A DNA stretch of 64,000 nt from Chitinibacter sp. GC72 (GTDB lineage Bacteria; Pseudomonadota; Gammaproteobacteria; Burkholderiales; Chitinibacteraceae): assembly GCF_009760905.1 (NCBI RefSeq), contig NZ_VIRW01000001.1, positions 248,001 to 312,000 on the forward strand. Direction: 5' to 3'. Positions 1-8,238 of the stretch are shown here, piece after piece. Within the stretch, counting starts at the first letter, position 1; each line of letters begins with the position of its first letter. The position numbers were made by a program, and so were the translations under genes. The notes beneath the pieces are model-generated. The model made no database searches, was not told the DNA's origin, and was given only the letters and a program-made list of their open reading frames with translations.

Positions 1-431
1 AATTTGATGCAGCTTTACAACGGCAAATTAATGATATGGCCGAAACAATGTACGCTGCGCCAGGCATCGGTCTTGCCGCCACCCAGGTGGATTATCACAA
101 ACGGCTGGTCGTGATCGACATTTCGGAAAACAAAGACGCTCTGCTGGTGCTCGTCAATCCGGAAATTATAGAGCGCGACGGCATCACCACCTATGAAGAA
201 GGTTGCTTGTCTGTGCCCGGCATTTATGAAGAAGTCGAGCGTGCCGAGCGCGTCAAGGTCAAGGCACTGAATGCACAAGGGCAGCCATTTGAATTTGACG
301 CCGATGGCTTGCTCGCCATTTGCGTTCAGCACGAAATCGATCATCTGGACGGCAAGGTATTTGTCGAAAAGCTCTCGCGCCTCAAACTCAATCGCATCGT
401 CCAGAAGCTGAAAAAACGCAAAGCGATGTAA
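1..431 (+). CDS. def: Peptide deformylase (5' end outside window)
   Basis: Removes the N-terminal formyl group from nascent proteins in the cytosol, using a metal ion. About 143 codons are visible; the reading frame is open to base 3, so the true start lies before the window, with roughly 25 residues missing compared with the usual ~168. All three signature motifs are present: [15 protein letters not shown] (metal Cys) and HEIDH (two metal His and the catalytic Glu). The ATG at 36 is internal, because conserved sequence continues in frame before it. It sits upstream of fmt with a terminator-like hairpin between them; def-fmt pairing is standard, since the two enzymes act at opposite ends of the formyl-methionine cycle. 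Confidence 0.97.
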   Translation, partial: FDAALQRQINDMAETMYAAPGIGLAATQVDYHKRLVVIDISENKDALLVLVNPEIIERDGITTYEEGCLSVPGIYEEVERAERVKVKALNAQGQPFEFDADGLLAICVQHEIDHLDGKVFVEKLSRLKLNRIVQKLKKRKAM

Positions 432-437
432 ATCCAA

Positions 438-462
438 GCGGGCCTCTGGCCCGCGATTTTTT
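438..462 (+). terminator. Rho-independent terminator between def and fmt
   Basis: A 7-bp perfect stem GCGGGCC/GGCCCGC with loop TCT is followed by GA and six T. It lies 7 bases after the def stop, so fmt may be transcribed partly by read-through. Confidence 0.8.
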
Positions 463-483
463 GATAGCGAGTGTGATTGACTT

Positions 484-1410
484 ATGAAAATAATCTTTGC
501 CGGCACGCCCGATTTTGCCGCCAGCGCCCTGCAAGCTTTAATTGATGCAGGCCATGAGATTGCCCTGGTGCTAACCCAACCTGATCGCCCGAGCGGGCGC
601 GGCATGAAGCTGACTGCGTCAGCAGTAAAAGAAGTCGCAGTCGCTAACCAGATCCCTGTGTATCAGCCGGAAAAACTGCGCACCGCCGAGCAGCAAGAAC
701 CCCTACAGGGTATTGACGCAGACATCATGGTAGTTGCTGCCTACGGGATCATACTCCCCCAATCTGTGCTCGACCTACCCCGCCTTGGCTGCCTGAATAT
801 TCACGCCTCGCTCTTGCCGCGCTGGCGTGGCGCAGCGCCGATCCAGCGGGCGATTCTGGCTGGCGACACTGAAACCGGTATTACGATTATGCAAATGGAT
901 GCCGGGCTCGATACCGGCGATATGCTGTCAATTCACCGCACGGCCATTGAGCCCACCGATAACGCCACCAGCTTGCACGACAAACTGGCCATCAAAGGCG
1001 CGCAAGCCATCGTCGCTGCGCTAGCCGATTTGCCACCATTACAAGCCCAGCGCCAAGTTCAGCCTGCAGCTGGCGTGACCTACGCCGAAAAGCTGAAAAA
1101 AGAAGAAGCACAAATCGATTGGCAGCAGAATGCCGTGCAACTTGATCGCATGATCCGCGCCTTTAACCCCTTCCCCAGCGCACAGAGCAACTGGCAAGGG
1201 CAGGCGGTTAAAATCTGGCAAGCCAGCGTCTGCGATGGACAAGGCCAGGCCGGGCAGATTCTGGCGCTGGAAAAAGACGCGATTGTCGTTGCCTGCGGCG
1301 CGGGCGCATTGCGGATCACCGAGCTGCAAAAAGCTGGCGGCAAACGACTGGGCGCACAAGCTTTTTTAAGCGGCAATGAATTGAGCATTGGTCAGTTTTT
1401 CGGCCAGTAA
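484..1410 (+). CDS. fmt: Methionyl-tRNA formyltransferase
   Basis: Transfers a formyl group from 10-formyl-tetrahydrofolate to Met-tRNA(fMet) so that initiation can start; cytosolic. The 308-residue length is normal for the family. The N-terminal catalytic domain (about 1-205) carries the NIHASLLPRWRGAAPI segment near residues 105-120, with the catalytic Asn and His, and the MDAGLDTGD segment with the catalytic Asp near 139-147. The C-terminal part (about 208-308) matches the OB-fold tRNA-binding domain. It follows def by 52 bases and precedes rsmB, the common def-fmt-rsmB cluster. The ATG at 484 aligns with the usual MKIIFAGTP start. Confidence 0.98.
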   Translation: MKIIFAGTPDFAASALQALIDAGHEIALVLTQPDRPSGRGMKLTASAVKEVAVANQIPVYQPEKLRTAEQQEPLQGIDADIMVVAAYGIILPQSVLDLPRLGCLNIHASLLPRWRGAAPIQRAILAGDTETGITIMQMDAGLDTGDMLSIHRTAIEPTDNATSLHDKLAIKGAQAIVAALADLPPLQAQRQVQPAAGVTYAEKLKKEEAQIDWQQNAVQLDRMIRAFNPFPSAQSNWQGQAVKIWQASVCDGQGQAGQILALEKDAIVVACGAGALRITELQKAGGKRLGAQAFLSGNELSIGQFFGQ

Positions 1411-1425
1411 GCAACACAACCAACT

Positions 1426-1474
1426 GGGTATATTGATGCAGACCATATTAAACAATGACCTCATGGATATACCC
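1426..1474. repeat. GGGTAT...ATACCC intergenic repeat, copy A
   Basis: A 49-bp element in the fmt-rsmB gap, starting GGGTATA and ending TATACCC, with an internal ATGCAG near the left end. It is one of at least six related elements in the window (see 9770, 10512, 13142, 18118, 55344). It ends only 18 bases before the rsmB start codon, so it lies in the leader of that gene. Confidence 0.7.
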
Positions 1475-1492
1475 AAGCCACTGGATGCCTGA

Positions 1493-2779
1493 ATGTTAGT
1501 AACACAAACCCTCGCCTGCGAAACCGTCTATGCGGTGCTGTCCGGGCAAAATCTGACCGAAGCACTGAATACCACTTGGCGCCAAAACCCCAGTATCACG
1601 CCACAGCAGCGCGGCGCAGTGCAGGACATCGCCTACGGCACGCTGCGCCATCTGGGCTTACTTGAGGCCTTGCTCAATACGTTGGCGAGCAAACCGCTCA
1701 AAGAGCTGGAGCTCAAGGTTTTGCTGCTAACAACGCTGTATCAGTTGCAATTTACCCGCGCTGGCGCGCATGCCGTCGTTGATCATGCGGTGAATGTGGC
1801 GGCCAAGATTGGTCAGGGCAAAGGCAAAGGGTTGGTCAATGCGGTATTGCGCAGCTTTTTGCGCCAAAAAGATGAATTAGTCACCGCTGCACAAAAAAAC
1901 GAACGTGCCAAGTTCAACCACCCGAAATGGTGGATGACCGAAATGAAAAACGCCTACCCCAAGCAGTGGCAACAAATCTTGCAGGCCAACAATCAGCACC
2001 CGCCGATGACCTTGCGTGTTAACCGCCGCCATTGCGATGCCGATCACTATCTGACGCTACTGGGTGAATGCGGCATCGGCGCACGCCGCCTGGGCGACTT
2101 CAGCATTCAGCTGGATAAGGCCCAGCCGGTCGATGCGCTGCCGCATTTCTTTGACGGCTGGGTATCGGTACAAGACTGGGGTGCGCAGGCTGCCGCGCAT
2201 TTACTTGATGTTAAAGATGGTATGCGTGTGCTGGATGCGTGCGCTGCACCGGGCGGAAAAAGCGGCCATATTCTGGAATTGGCCGCTGTTGAACTCACCG
2301 CCATTGACGCCGATGCTGGCCGCCTCAAGCGCGTCGATGACAATCTGGCACGCCTTAATCTAAGCGCTAAAGTGCTGGCTGCCGATGCCAGCAATCCTGC
2401 CGCGTGGTGGGATGGCAAACCGTTTGACCGCATTCTGGCCGATGTGCCCTGCTCGGCCACCGGCGTGGCGCGCCGCCACCCCGATATCAAATGGCTACGC
2501 CGCCCTGAAGACTTTGCTGAATTCGCCCGTCAACAAGAAAAAATGCTGGATGAACTTTGGCCGCTCATAGCGTCAGGCGGCAAACTCCTGTACGCTACGT
2601 GCTCCGTGTTTCCGGCGGAAAACACATTGTCCGCCGAAGCCTTTGCCCGCCGTCACCCTGATGCACGGCGTGAGGAGCTAAGTTCCGAGCATATTCCGGC
2701 TGATCTGCTAGATGGTCAGTTGCTACCCAATTCTGAGCATGATGGTTTCTTTTACGCATTATTTACTAAGGTCAATTAA
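1493..2779 (+). CDS. rsmB: 16S rRNA (cytosine-967-C5)-methyltransferase
   Basis: Methylates C967 of 16S rRNA using S-adenosylmethionine. The 428 residues divide into a NusB-like RNA-binding N-terminal domain (about 1-140) and a Rossmann methyltransferase domain. The SAM motif DACAAPGGKSG is near residue 247. The two family cysteines are visible in DVPCSATG (near 316) and ATCSVFP (near 367); the latter is the nucleophile in this m5C family. It continues the def-fmt-rsmB cluster. Its last codons overlap the possible start region of the next gene, suggesting coupled translation. Confidence 0.97.
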   Translation: MLVTQTLACETVYAVLSGQNLTEALNTTWRQNPSITPQQRGAVQDIAYGTLRHLGLLEALLNTLASKPLKELELKVLLLTTLYQLQFTRAGAHAVVDHAVNVAAKIGQGKGKGLVNAVLRSFLRQKDELVTAAQKNERAKFNHPKWWMTEMKNAYPKQWQQILQANNQHPPMTLRVNRRHCDADHYLTLLGECGIGARRLGDFSIQLDKAQPVDALPHFFDGWVSVQDWGAQAAAHLLDVKDGMRVLDACAAPGGKSGHILELAAVELTAIDADAGRLKRVDDNLARLNLSAKVLAADASNPAAWWDGKPFDRILADVPCSATGVARRHPDIKWLRRPEDFAEFARQQEKMLDELWPLIASGGKLLYATCSVFPAENTLSAEAFARRHPDARREELSSEHIPADLLDGQLLPNSEHDGFFYALFTKVN

Positions 2780-3371
2780 CACCGCGACCTTGTGGTGCTG
2801 GCGCCTGATCGGCGCCAGCTTGCTATTGCTGCTAGCTTTGCAGGTACAGGCCGCGCAGATCAAGAACCTTAAATCCGAAGCGGAAGTGATTCCACCGCGT
2901 ATCGAACTCTTTGCCAAATACAGCATTACGCTCAATCCCGATCTGGAAGACGCGTTAAAAAACGGTCTGACACTCCCTTTCGTTTACGAATTCAAACTCA
3001 GCAAACCCAGGATGTACGCCTGGTACAGACAAGTAGCTGAAGGATTCGGCCCCAATGCCCAGCTCACGCAAAGATTGAGCTACCAGCCACTGACTAAACA
3101 GTACCGCATTGCAACTGGCGGAGTTGCCCGCCATTTTGGCAGCCTGGAAGAAGCCTTGCTGGCGCTGGGACAGATCAAAAACTGGTCGGTTCTGGATGGT
3201 AGCGATATTGCCGCCGAAGATTTTGCCGGACGGCTGCGCTTGCGGCTCGATAGCTCGAAGCTGCCCAAAACCTATCAGGTCAGCACCATCGGTAATACCA
3301 ATTGGCAGCTTGAATCGGGTTGGTCCGATATTCAATTGCGCCGCAATGGCGAAGCGGAGGCGGTGCAGTGA
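2742..3371 (+). CDS. DUF4390 family exported protein
   Basis: Unknown function; the sequence looks like the DUF4390 family that in betaproteobacteria lies between rsmB and the ntrY kinase gene. A hydrophobic run (LIGASLLLLLAL) followed by VQA-AQ looks like a cleaved signal peptide, so the mature ~180-residue protein is probably periplasmic. The start is uncertain: ATGs at 2712, 2739 and 2742 lie inside the end of rsmB without a clear ribosome site, and a TTG at 2790 after AAGG gives a more typical short signal peptide. The stop overlaps the GTG start of ntrY in GTGA, so the two are almost certainly translated together, hinting at a link with NtrY sensing (inference). Confidence 0.8.
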   Translation: MVSFTHYLLRSINTATLWCWRLIGASLLLLLALQVQAAQIKNLKSEAEVIPPRIELFAKYSITLNPDLEDALKNGLTLPFVYEFKLSKPRMYAWYRQVAEGFGPNAQLTQRLSYQPLTKQYRIATGGVARHFGSLEEALLALGQIKNWSVLDGSDIAAEDFAGRLRLRLDSSKLPKTYQVSTIGNTNWQLESGWSDIQLRRNGEAEAVQ

Positions 3372-5494
3372 AACGCTGGCTGTTGATTCTCGGCTGCCTA
3401 GCCACTGTGCTGCTCTTTCTGCTGGCAACGGCATCGGGCAATACGTCAAGGTTTTCGGAATATTACGCTCAGGTACTGGGCTTAAATATTGCACTGCTGA
3501 TCGGCATGGCGCTGCTGGTTGGCACCCGCCTGACCCGACTGGTCAAACGCGTCAAGCGCAAGGTATTCGGCTCCCGCCTGACGCTGCGCATGGTGCTGAT
3601 GTTTGCGCTGGTGGCGGTGCTGCCTGGAGCGCTGGTCTACACACTCTCGGTGCAATTTCTGAATCGCTCGATTGAAGCCTGGTTTGATGTCCGCGTCGAT
3701 AATGCGCTGGATCGCGGGCTGAATCTGGGCCGCAATGCCATTGATTTCCAGCTGGACGAACTAGAGCGCAAGGCCAGCGTCATAGCCTGGGATATCCACG
3801 ACAATAACGCCAGCTCGCTACTACCACGCCTGTCCAAACTGAGCGAGCAAACCGGCGTGCAGGAAATGACGCTGTTTGACGACAACAACCAGCTCTATGC
3901 CAATATTGGTAATGAATTCGCCTCCCTGATTCCCCACTTGCCCTCGCGCGACCTGATTCGCGAAGCGCTGCGCGGCAGCTACAAAGGTATCGAGAAAGCC
4001 GATCATGGCGGGCTGATGATGCGAGTGATTGTGCCGCTACCGGAAGGTAATTTCGCCAATCGCACCCGTCTGCTGCAGCTGATGCAGCCGGTGCCGGAAC
4101 AGCTGGCCAAAGATGCCGAACTGGTCGAGCAGGTTCGCAGCGACTACAAACAGCTCGCCCAGTCCCGGCAGGGGCTGAAAATGATCTACAGCCTGACACT
4201 CACCATCGCACTCACCATCGCACTACTAGGCGCGCTGGCGCTGGCCATTTACCTCTCGGACAAACTAGCAGCACCGCTGAGTGTGCTGGCTGCGGGGACT
4301 CGCGCGGTGGCGCAGGGCGATTTTACCCAGCAGCACCCGGTTATCAGCCGCGACGAGCTGGGTATTCTGACGCATTCGTTTAATCGAATGACACGCCAGC
4401 TGGCCGATGCCCGCGACAAGCTGGAAGAGAACCAGGCAGAACAGGCCGAGGCCAAAGCCTATGTCGAGGCGATTCTGGGCTCACTCTCGGCTGGCGTTTT
4501 GTCGTTTGACGAAGAATGGCAGCTGCAATCGGCCAACCAGAGCGCGCTACGCATTCTGGGGCTGGACCCCGAACGGATTATGGGCGAACCACTGTCGCGC
4601 TGGAACGAAAGTTATCCGGCACTGACCGCTTTTGCCGCGCACACCATCCACGGTTTTTTATCCGAGGATGAAGTCTGGCAGCGGCAAATTGAGCTGGCCG
4701 ATGAAAAACGCGTCTTGCTGGTACGCGGCACCCGCCTGACGCAAATCATCGACGGCGCAGAAGACCTGCACGGCTATGTACTGGTTTTCGACGACATTAC
4801 CGAACTGCTCTCGGCGCAGCGCGATGCCGCCTGGGGTGAAGTCGCCCGCCGATTGGCGCATGAAATCAAAAATCCGCTCACGCCTATCCAGCTTTCCGCC
4901 GAGCGGATGGAAATCAAATTGGTGGATAAACTCGATCAAACAGGTGCAGAATTCCTTACCCGCAATACCCAAACCATTATCAAACAGGTCGCCGCGCTCA
5001 AACAGATGGTCGATGCTTTCCGCGATTATGCGCGCAAGCCATCGGGCAAAAAGAAGCCGCTGGACTTTATGGAGCTGGTCAAGGAAGTGCTGGTTTTGTA
5101 CGAAGCCTCGCCGGTGATTCGCGAATTCAGGGTGCATGATTCGCTCATGGTCAACGGCGATGCCACGCATTTGCGACAGGTGATTCACAACCTGCTGCAA
5201 AACGCGCAGGACGCGATTGTCGAGGCCGAAGAAAAACAGATTTGCCTTATTCTCGAAAAAGACGAAAAATGGGCGCGTCTTTATATCGAAGATAGCGGCA
5301 AAGGCTTCCCGGCCGATTTGCTCCCGCGCGTTTTTGAGCCGTATGTCACGTCAAAAACCAAAGGAACAGGCCTGGGTTTGGCCATTGTGAAAAAAATTAT
5401 TGAAGAACATCACGGGCGGGTTCAGGTGGGCAATGCCACTGGCGCTTACGTTCGGATCGAGTTGCCGCTCTGGGAGGAAACAATAAGTGGTTAA
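3368..5494 (+). CDS. ntrY: NtrY-type membrane sensor histidine kinase
   Basis: Sensor kinase of the NtrY/NtrX two-component system, a family linked to nitrogen, redox or envelope responses; the signal here is unknown. I chose the GTG at 3368: GGAGG lies 7 bases upstream, and it overlaps the previous stop. Of 708 residues, hydrophobic segments near 4-24, 37-57 and 75-100 precede a ~170-residue extracytoplasmic region; another membrane span near 275-298 leads to HAMP (300-350), PAS (365-480) and kinase core. The phosphoacceptor is in RRLAHEIKNPLTP (His about 498). The ATPase domain has NLLQNAQDA, DSGKGFP and TGLGLAIV. It overlaps ntrX by 8 bases. Confidence 0.95.
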   Translation: MKRWLLILGCLATVLLFLLATASGNTSRFSEYYAQVLGLNIALLIGMALLVGTRLTRLVKRVKRKVFGSRLTLRMVLMFALVAVLPGALVYTLSVQFLNRSIEAWFDVRVDNALDRGLNLGRNAIDFQLDELERKASVIAWDIHDNNASSLLPRLSKLSEQTGVQEMTLFDDNNQLYANIGNEFASLIPHLPSRDLIREALRGSYKGIEKADHGGLMMRVIVPLPEGNFANRTRLLQLMQPVPEQLAKDAELVEQVRSDYKQLAQSRQGLKMIYSLTLTIALTIALLGALALAIYLSDKLAAPLSVLAAGTRAVAQGDFTQQHPVISRDELGILTHSFNRMTRQLADARDKLEENQAEQAEAKAYVEAILGSLSAGVLSFDEEWQLQSANQSALRILGLDPERIMGEPLSRWNESYPALTAFAAHTIHGFLSEDEVWQRQIELADEKRVLLVRGTRLTQIIDGAEDLHGYVLVFDDITELLSAQRDAAWGEVARRLAHEIKNPLTPIQLSAERMEIKLVDKLDQTGAEFLTRNTQTIIKQVAALKQMVDAFRDYARKPSGKKKPLDFMELVKEVLVLYEASPVIREFRVHDSLMVNGDATHLRQVIHNLLQNAQDAIVEAEEKQICLILEKDEKWARLYIEDSGKGFPADLLPRVFEPYVTSKTKGTGLGLAIVKKIIEEHHGRVQVGNATGAYVRIELPLWEETISG

Positions 5495-6785
5495 TCAAGA
5501 AATTCTGATCGTTGATGATGAAGTTGGCATTCGCGAGCTTTTATCCGAAATCTTGCTGGACGAGGGGTATAGCGTTGCACTCGCTGAAAATGCTGAGGCT
5601 GCACGTCAATACCGTAATCAAGCTGAACCCAAGCTGGTCTTGCTCGATATCTGGATGCCCGATACTGACGGCGTCACCCTGCTCAAGGAGTGGGCGCGCA
5701 ATGGTCAGCTGACCATGCCCGTGGTGATGATGTCGGGGCATGCCACCGTTGATACCGCCGTTGAAGCCACCCGCATTGGCGCGCTTGATTTCCTAGAAAA
5801 ACCCATCGGCTTGCAAAAACTGCTGGCAGCAGTGAAACGGGCTTTTGCCCAACCGGCCAACCCGGTAAAGCCGACGCAGGGCCTGCAGAGCCTCGGCAAT
5901 AGCAGCACAATCAATGCGCTGCGCGAGGCACTTGACCAAGTTGCAAGCCAGTCCCTGCCCCTGATCTTGACTGGCGAACCTGGCGCCGGTTTTGAAGCCT
6001 GCGCCCGCCACCTGACCAAAACCGGCGGCGGCTTTGTGGCCCCTAATTCGAACGAAGAGCTGGCACTGCCACCGCAGGACATGCTGACCCGCGCGACAGG
6101 CGGTACGATCTTCGTGCGCGATATTGCCTGGCTTGATCGAAAAGCCCAGACCGGCTTGCTGAACCTGATCCCTAAACTGGAAAAACACAAAATCCGGCTG
6201 ATCACCGCATCAACGCGCCCACTGGATCAGTTGACCAATCAGATCGAGCCCGAGCTGCTGCGTCAGCTGACACAAATTATTGTGCCAGTCCCTGCACTGC
6301 GCGAACACGCCGAAGATATTCCGGCGCTGGCAGAAAACTTGCTCTCACAAACCGTCGCCGCCAACAAGCTAGGCGTACGCCGCTTTTCCAAATCGGCGTT
6401 GCAACTATTAAGCCAGCAAGACTGGCCGGGCAATATTGACCAGCTGGCCAACGTGGTCAAAAGTCTGGCCCTAACCGGCCGCGATGGCGACATTGATATT
6501 CTGCCGGTGAGCCGCCTGCTGGCGCAGCTCTCGCCCGAGTCGCAAGTGGCCACGACCGAAGTGCAGCAAGCGATGCCGCTGCCACAAATCGATCTGGATT
6601 TACCGCTGCGGGAAGCGCGTGATCAATTCGAGCGTTTTTATCTGGAGCGTCAGATTGAGCTTTCGAATGGCAATATGAGCCGGGTTGCTGAACGCATCGG
6701 GCTGGAACGCACACATCTGTACCGGAAACTGAAACAGCTGGGGATACAAATGCCCCGCAAATTACGCAATCTCGAAGAAGCGTAA
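5487..6785 (+). CDS. ntrX: NtrX-type response regulator with degenerate AAA+ domain
   Basis: DNA-binding partner of NtrY. The GTG at 5487 follows GGGAGGA, and the frame overlaps ntrY. The receiver domain (about 3-120) has acidic residues in VDDE, phospho-Asp about 54 in LLDIWMPD, and Lys in LEKP. The C-terminal 45 residues form an intact Fis-type helix-turn-helix (MSRVAERIGLERTHLYRKLK). The central domain is abnormal: the Walker A site reads GEPGAGFE instead of the usual GESGTGKE, so the ATP-binding Lys is Phe; the Walker B region reads GGTIFVRD with no Asp-Glu pair; and the GAFTGA sigma-54 contact loop is missing. Family knowledge says such a protein cannot drive sigma-54 ATP-dependent activation, so it probably acts as a classical binder or repressor (inference). 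Confidence 0.93.
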   Translation: MVNQEILIVDDEVGIRELLSEILLDEGYSVALAENAEAARQYRNQAEPKLVLLDIWMPDTDGVTLLKEWARNGQLTMPVVMMSGHATVDTAVEATRIGALDFLEKPIGLQKLLAAVKRAFAQPANPVKPTQGLQSLGNSSTINALREALDQVASQSLPLILTGEPGAGFEACARHLTKTGGGFVAPNSNEELALPPQDMLTRATGGTIFVRDIAWLDRKAQTGLLNLIPKLEKHKIRLITASTRPLDQLTNQIEPELLRQLTQIIVPVPALREHAEDIPALAENLLSQTVAANKLGVRRFSKSALQLLSQQDWPGNIDQLANVVKSLALTGRDGDIDILPVSRLLAQLSPESQVATTEVQQAMPLPQIDLDLPLREARDQFERFYLERQIELSNGNMSRVAERIGLERTHLYRKLKQLGIQMPRKLRNLEEA

Positions 6786-6798
6786 TTTGCCCACAGCA

Positions 6799-6835
6799 CG
6801 CCGACGAAGCCCCCCCATCGTCGGCGTTTTTGTTT
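6799..6835 (+). terminator. Terminator after ntrX
   Basis: A 9-bp perfect stem CGCCGACGA/TCGTCGGCG with a 10-base loop is followed by TTTTTGTTT. It separates the ntrYX transcript from trkA. Confidence 0.88.
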
Positions 6836-6861
6836 GTGCAGCTGGCAAGCTGGAGTGACAA

Positions 6862-8238
6862 TTGCCCAATATTCTGATTCTCGGCGCAGGCCGGGTTGGC
6901 ACCTCGGTGGCCGAGCAACTGGTGCGAGAAAATTACAGCGTCACCATTGTGGACGACAATCCACACAATCTGCAGCCACTGGCCGACAAACTCGATTTGC
7001 GCACCGTACAGGGCCATGCGGCCAATCCGCTGACGCTGGCAGGCGCTGGCGCAGCCGATGCTGATCTGCTGCTAGCGGTGACGCCGTCAGACGAGCTCAA
7101 TATGGTGGCGTGCAAAATCGCCCAGACGCTGTTTAATATTCCAACCCGGCTGGGGCGAATCCGCGATCAGGATTTGCTGGCCCGTCCCGAGCTGTTTAAC
7201 GACGATGGTTTCGCCATCGACCACATTATTACCCCCGCGCAGATTGTGACCGATTTGCTGGCGCGGCTGGTTGAATGCCCCGAAGCTTTGCAGGTGCTCG
7301 ACTTTGCCCAAGGCCGCGCCAAAATGGTCGCGGTACGCGTCGAAGCGGGCGCGCATATGGACGGCAAAGATCTGGCCACGCTGGCGCAATATCTGGACAA
7401 AATTGATTGCCGCGTGGTGTCGATTTACCGCAAAAACAAGCGCATCTCTCCCGACGGTGGCACCACGCTCAGCGTCGGTGATGAAGTGTTCTTTTTGGCT
7501 GCCAGCAAGGATATCCGCGCCGTGATCGGGCAATTGCGCGCCAACGAGCGTGCAATCAAGCGCATCACCATTTGCGGTGGCGGCAATGTCGGCTATCGGC
7601 TGGCCATGGCGCTGGAAAACGACTATCAGGTCAAAATCATTGAAATCAATCGTGAACGCGCGCAATGGCTGGCCGAACACCTGCCCAATGCGCTGATTTT
7701 GCGTGGCGAAGCCACCGATGAAAACCTGCTCGACAATGAACAGATTGACCGGTGCGATCTGTTTCTGGCGATCACCTCGGACGACGAAGACAATATCATG
7801 TCGTCCCTGCTCGCCAAGCAAATGGGCGCACGTAAAGTGGTCGCGATTATCAATCGCTCACGCTATGTCGATCTGTTGCAGGGCGGCAAAATCGACGTGG
7901 CCATTTCTCCGGCGCAAGCCACGATTGGCGCACTGCTGGCGCACGTTCGCCAGGGTGATATTGTCGCGGTACACAGCCTGCGCCGTGGCGAGGCCGAAGC
8001 GATCGAGCTGATTGCGCACGGCGATAAAAACAATTCGCGCGTCATCGGGCGGCGTGTGGAAGAAATCAAACTGCCGCAAGGTGCCAATCTGGCAGCGCTG
8101 ATTCGGGGTGACAAGGTCATCATGGCCCACCACGACACCGTGATCGAAAACGAAGACCATGTGATTGTGTTTATCGACAACAAGCAGCATATCCGGGCGA
8201 TTGAGCAACTGTTTGCCGTCAAAATCGGGTTTTTCTAA
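6862..8238 (+). CDS. trkA: Trk potassium uptake regulator TrkA
   Basis: Cytosolic NAD(H)-binding gating subunit of the Trk K+ channel. The start is a TTG at 6862 with GGAG 6 bases before it; the first codons give NILILGAGRVG, the nucleotide-binding glycine motif, so no earlier start is needed. The 458 residues are a tandem duplication: RCK-N domains start near residues 2 and 234 (RITICGGGNVGYR), each followed by a TrkA-C domain. It ends directly before the trkH ATG with no intervening base, so gating and pore subunits are made from one transcript. Confidence 0.96.
   Translation: MPNILILGAGRVGTSVAEQLVRENYSVTIVDDNPHNLQPLADKLDLRTVQGHAANPLTLAGAGAADADLLLAVTPSDELNMVACKIAQTLFNIPTRLGRIRDQDLLARPELFNDDGFAIDHIITPAQIVTDLLARLVECPEALQVLDFAQGRAKMVAVRVEAGAHMDGKDLATLAQYLDKIDCRVVSIYRKNKRISPDGGTTLSVGDEVFFLAASKDIRAVIGQLRANERAIKRITICGGGNVGYRLAMALENDYQVKIIEINRERAQWLAEHLPNALILRGEATDENLLDNEQIDRCDLFLAITSDDEDNIMSSLLAKQMGARKVVAIINRSRYVDLLQGGKIDVAISPAQATIGALLAHVRQGDIVAVHSLRRGEAEAIELIAHGDKNNSRVIGRRVEEIKLPQGANLAALIRGDKVIMAHHDTVIENEDHVIVFIDNKQHIRAIEQLFAVKIGFF

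Noticed and set aside
5970-6260. Frameshift or sequencing error explaining the odd NtrX centre
   Set aside because: The reading frame is uninterrupted, downstream domains are intact and no alternative frame restores the missing motifs.
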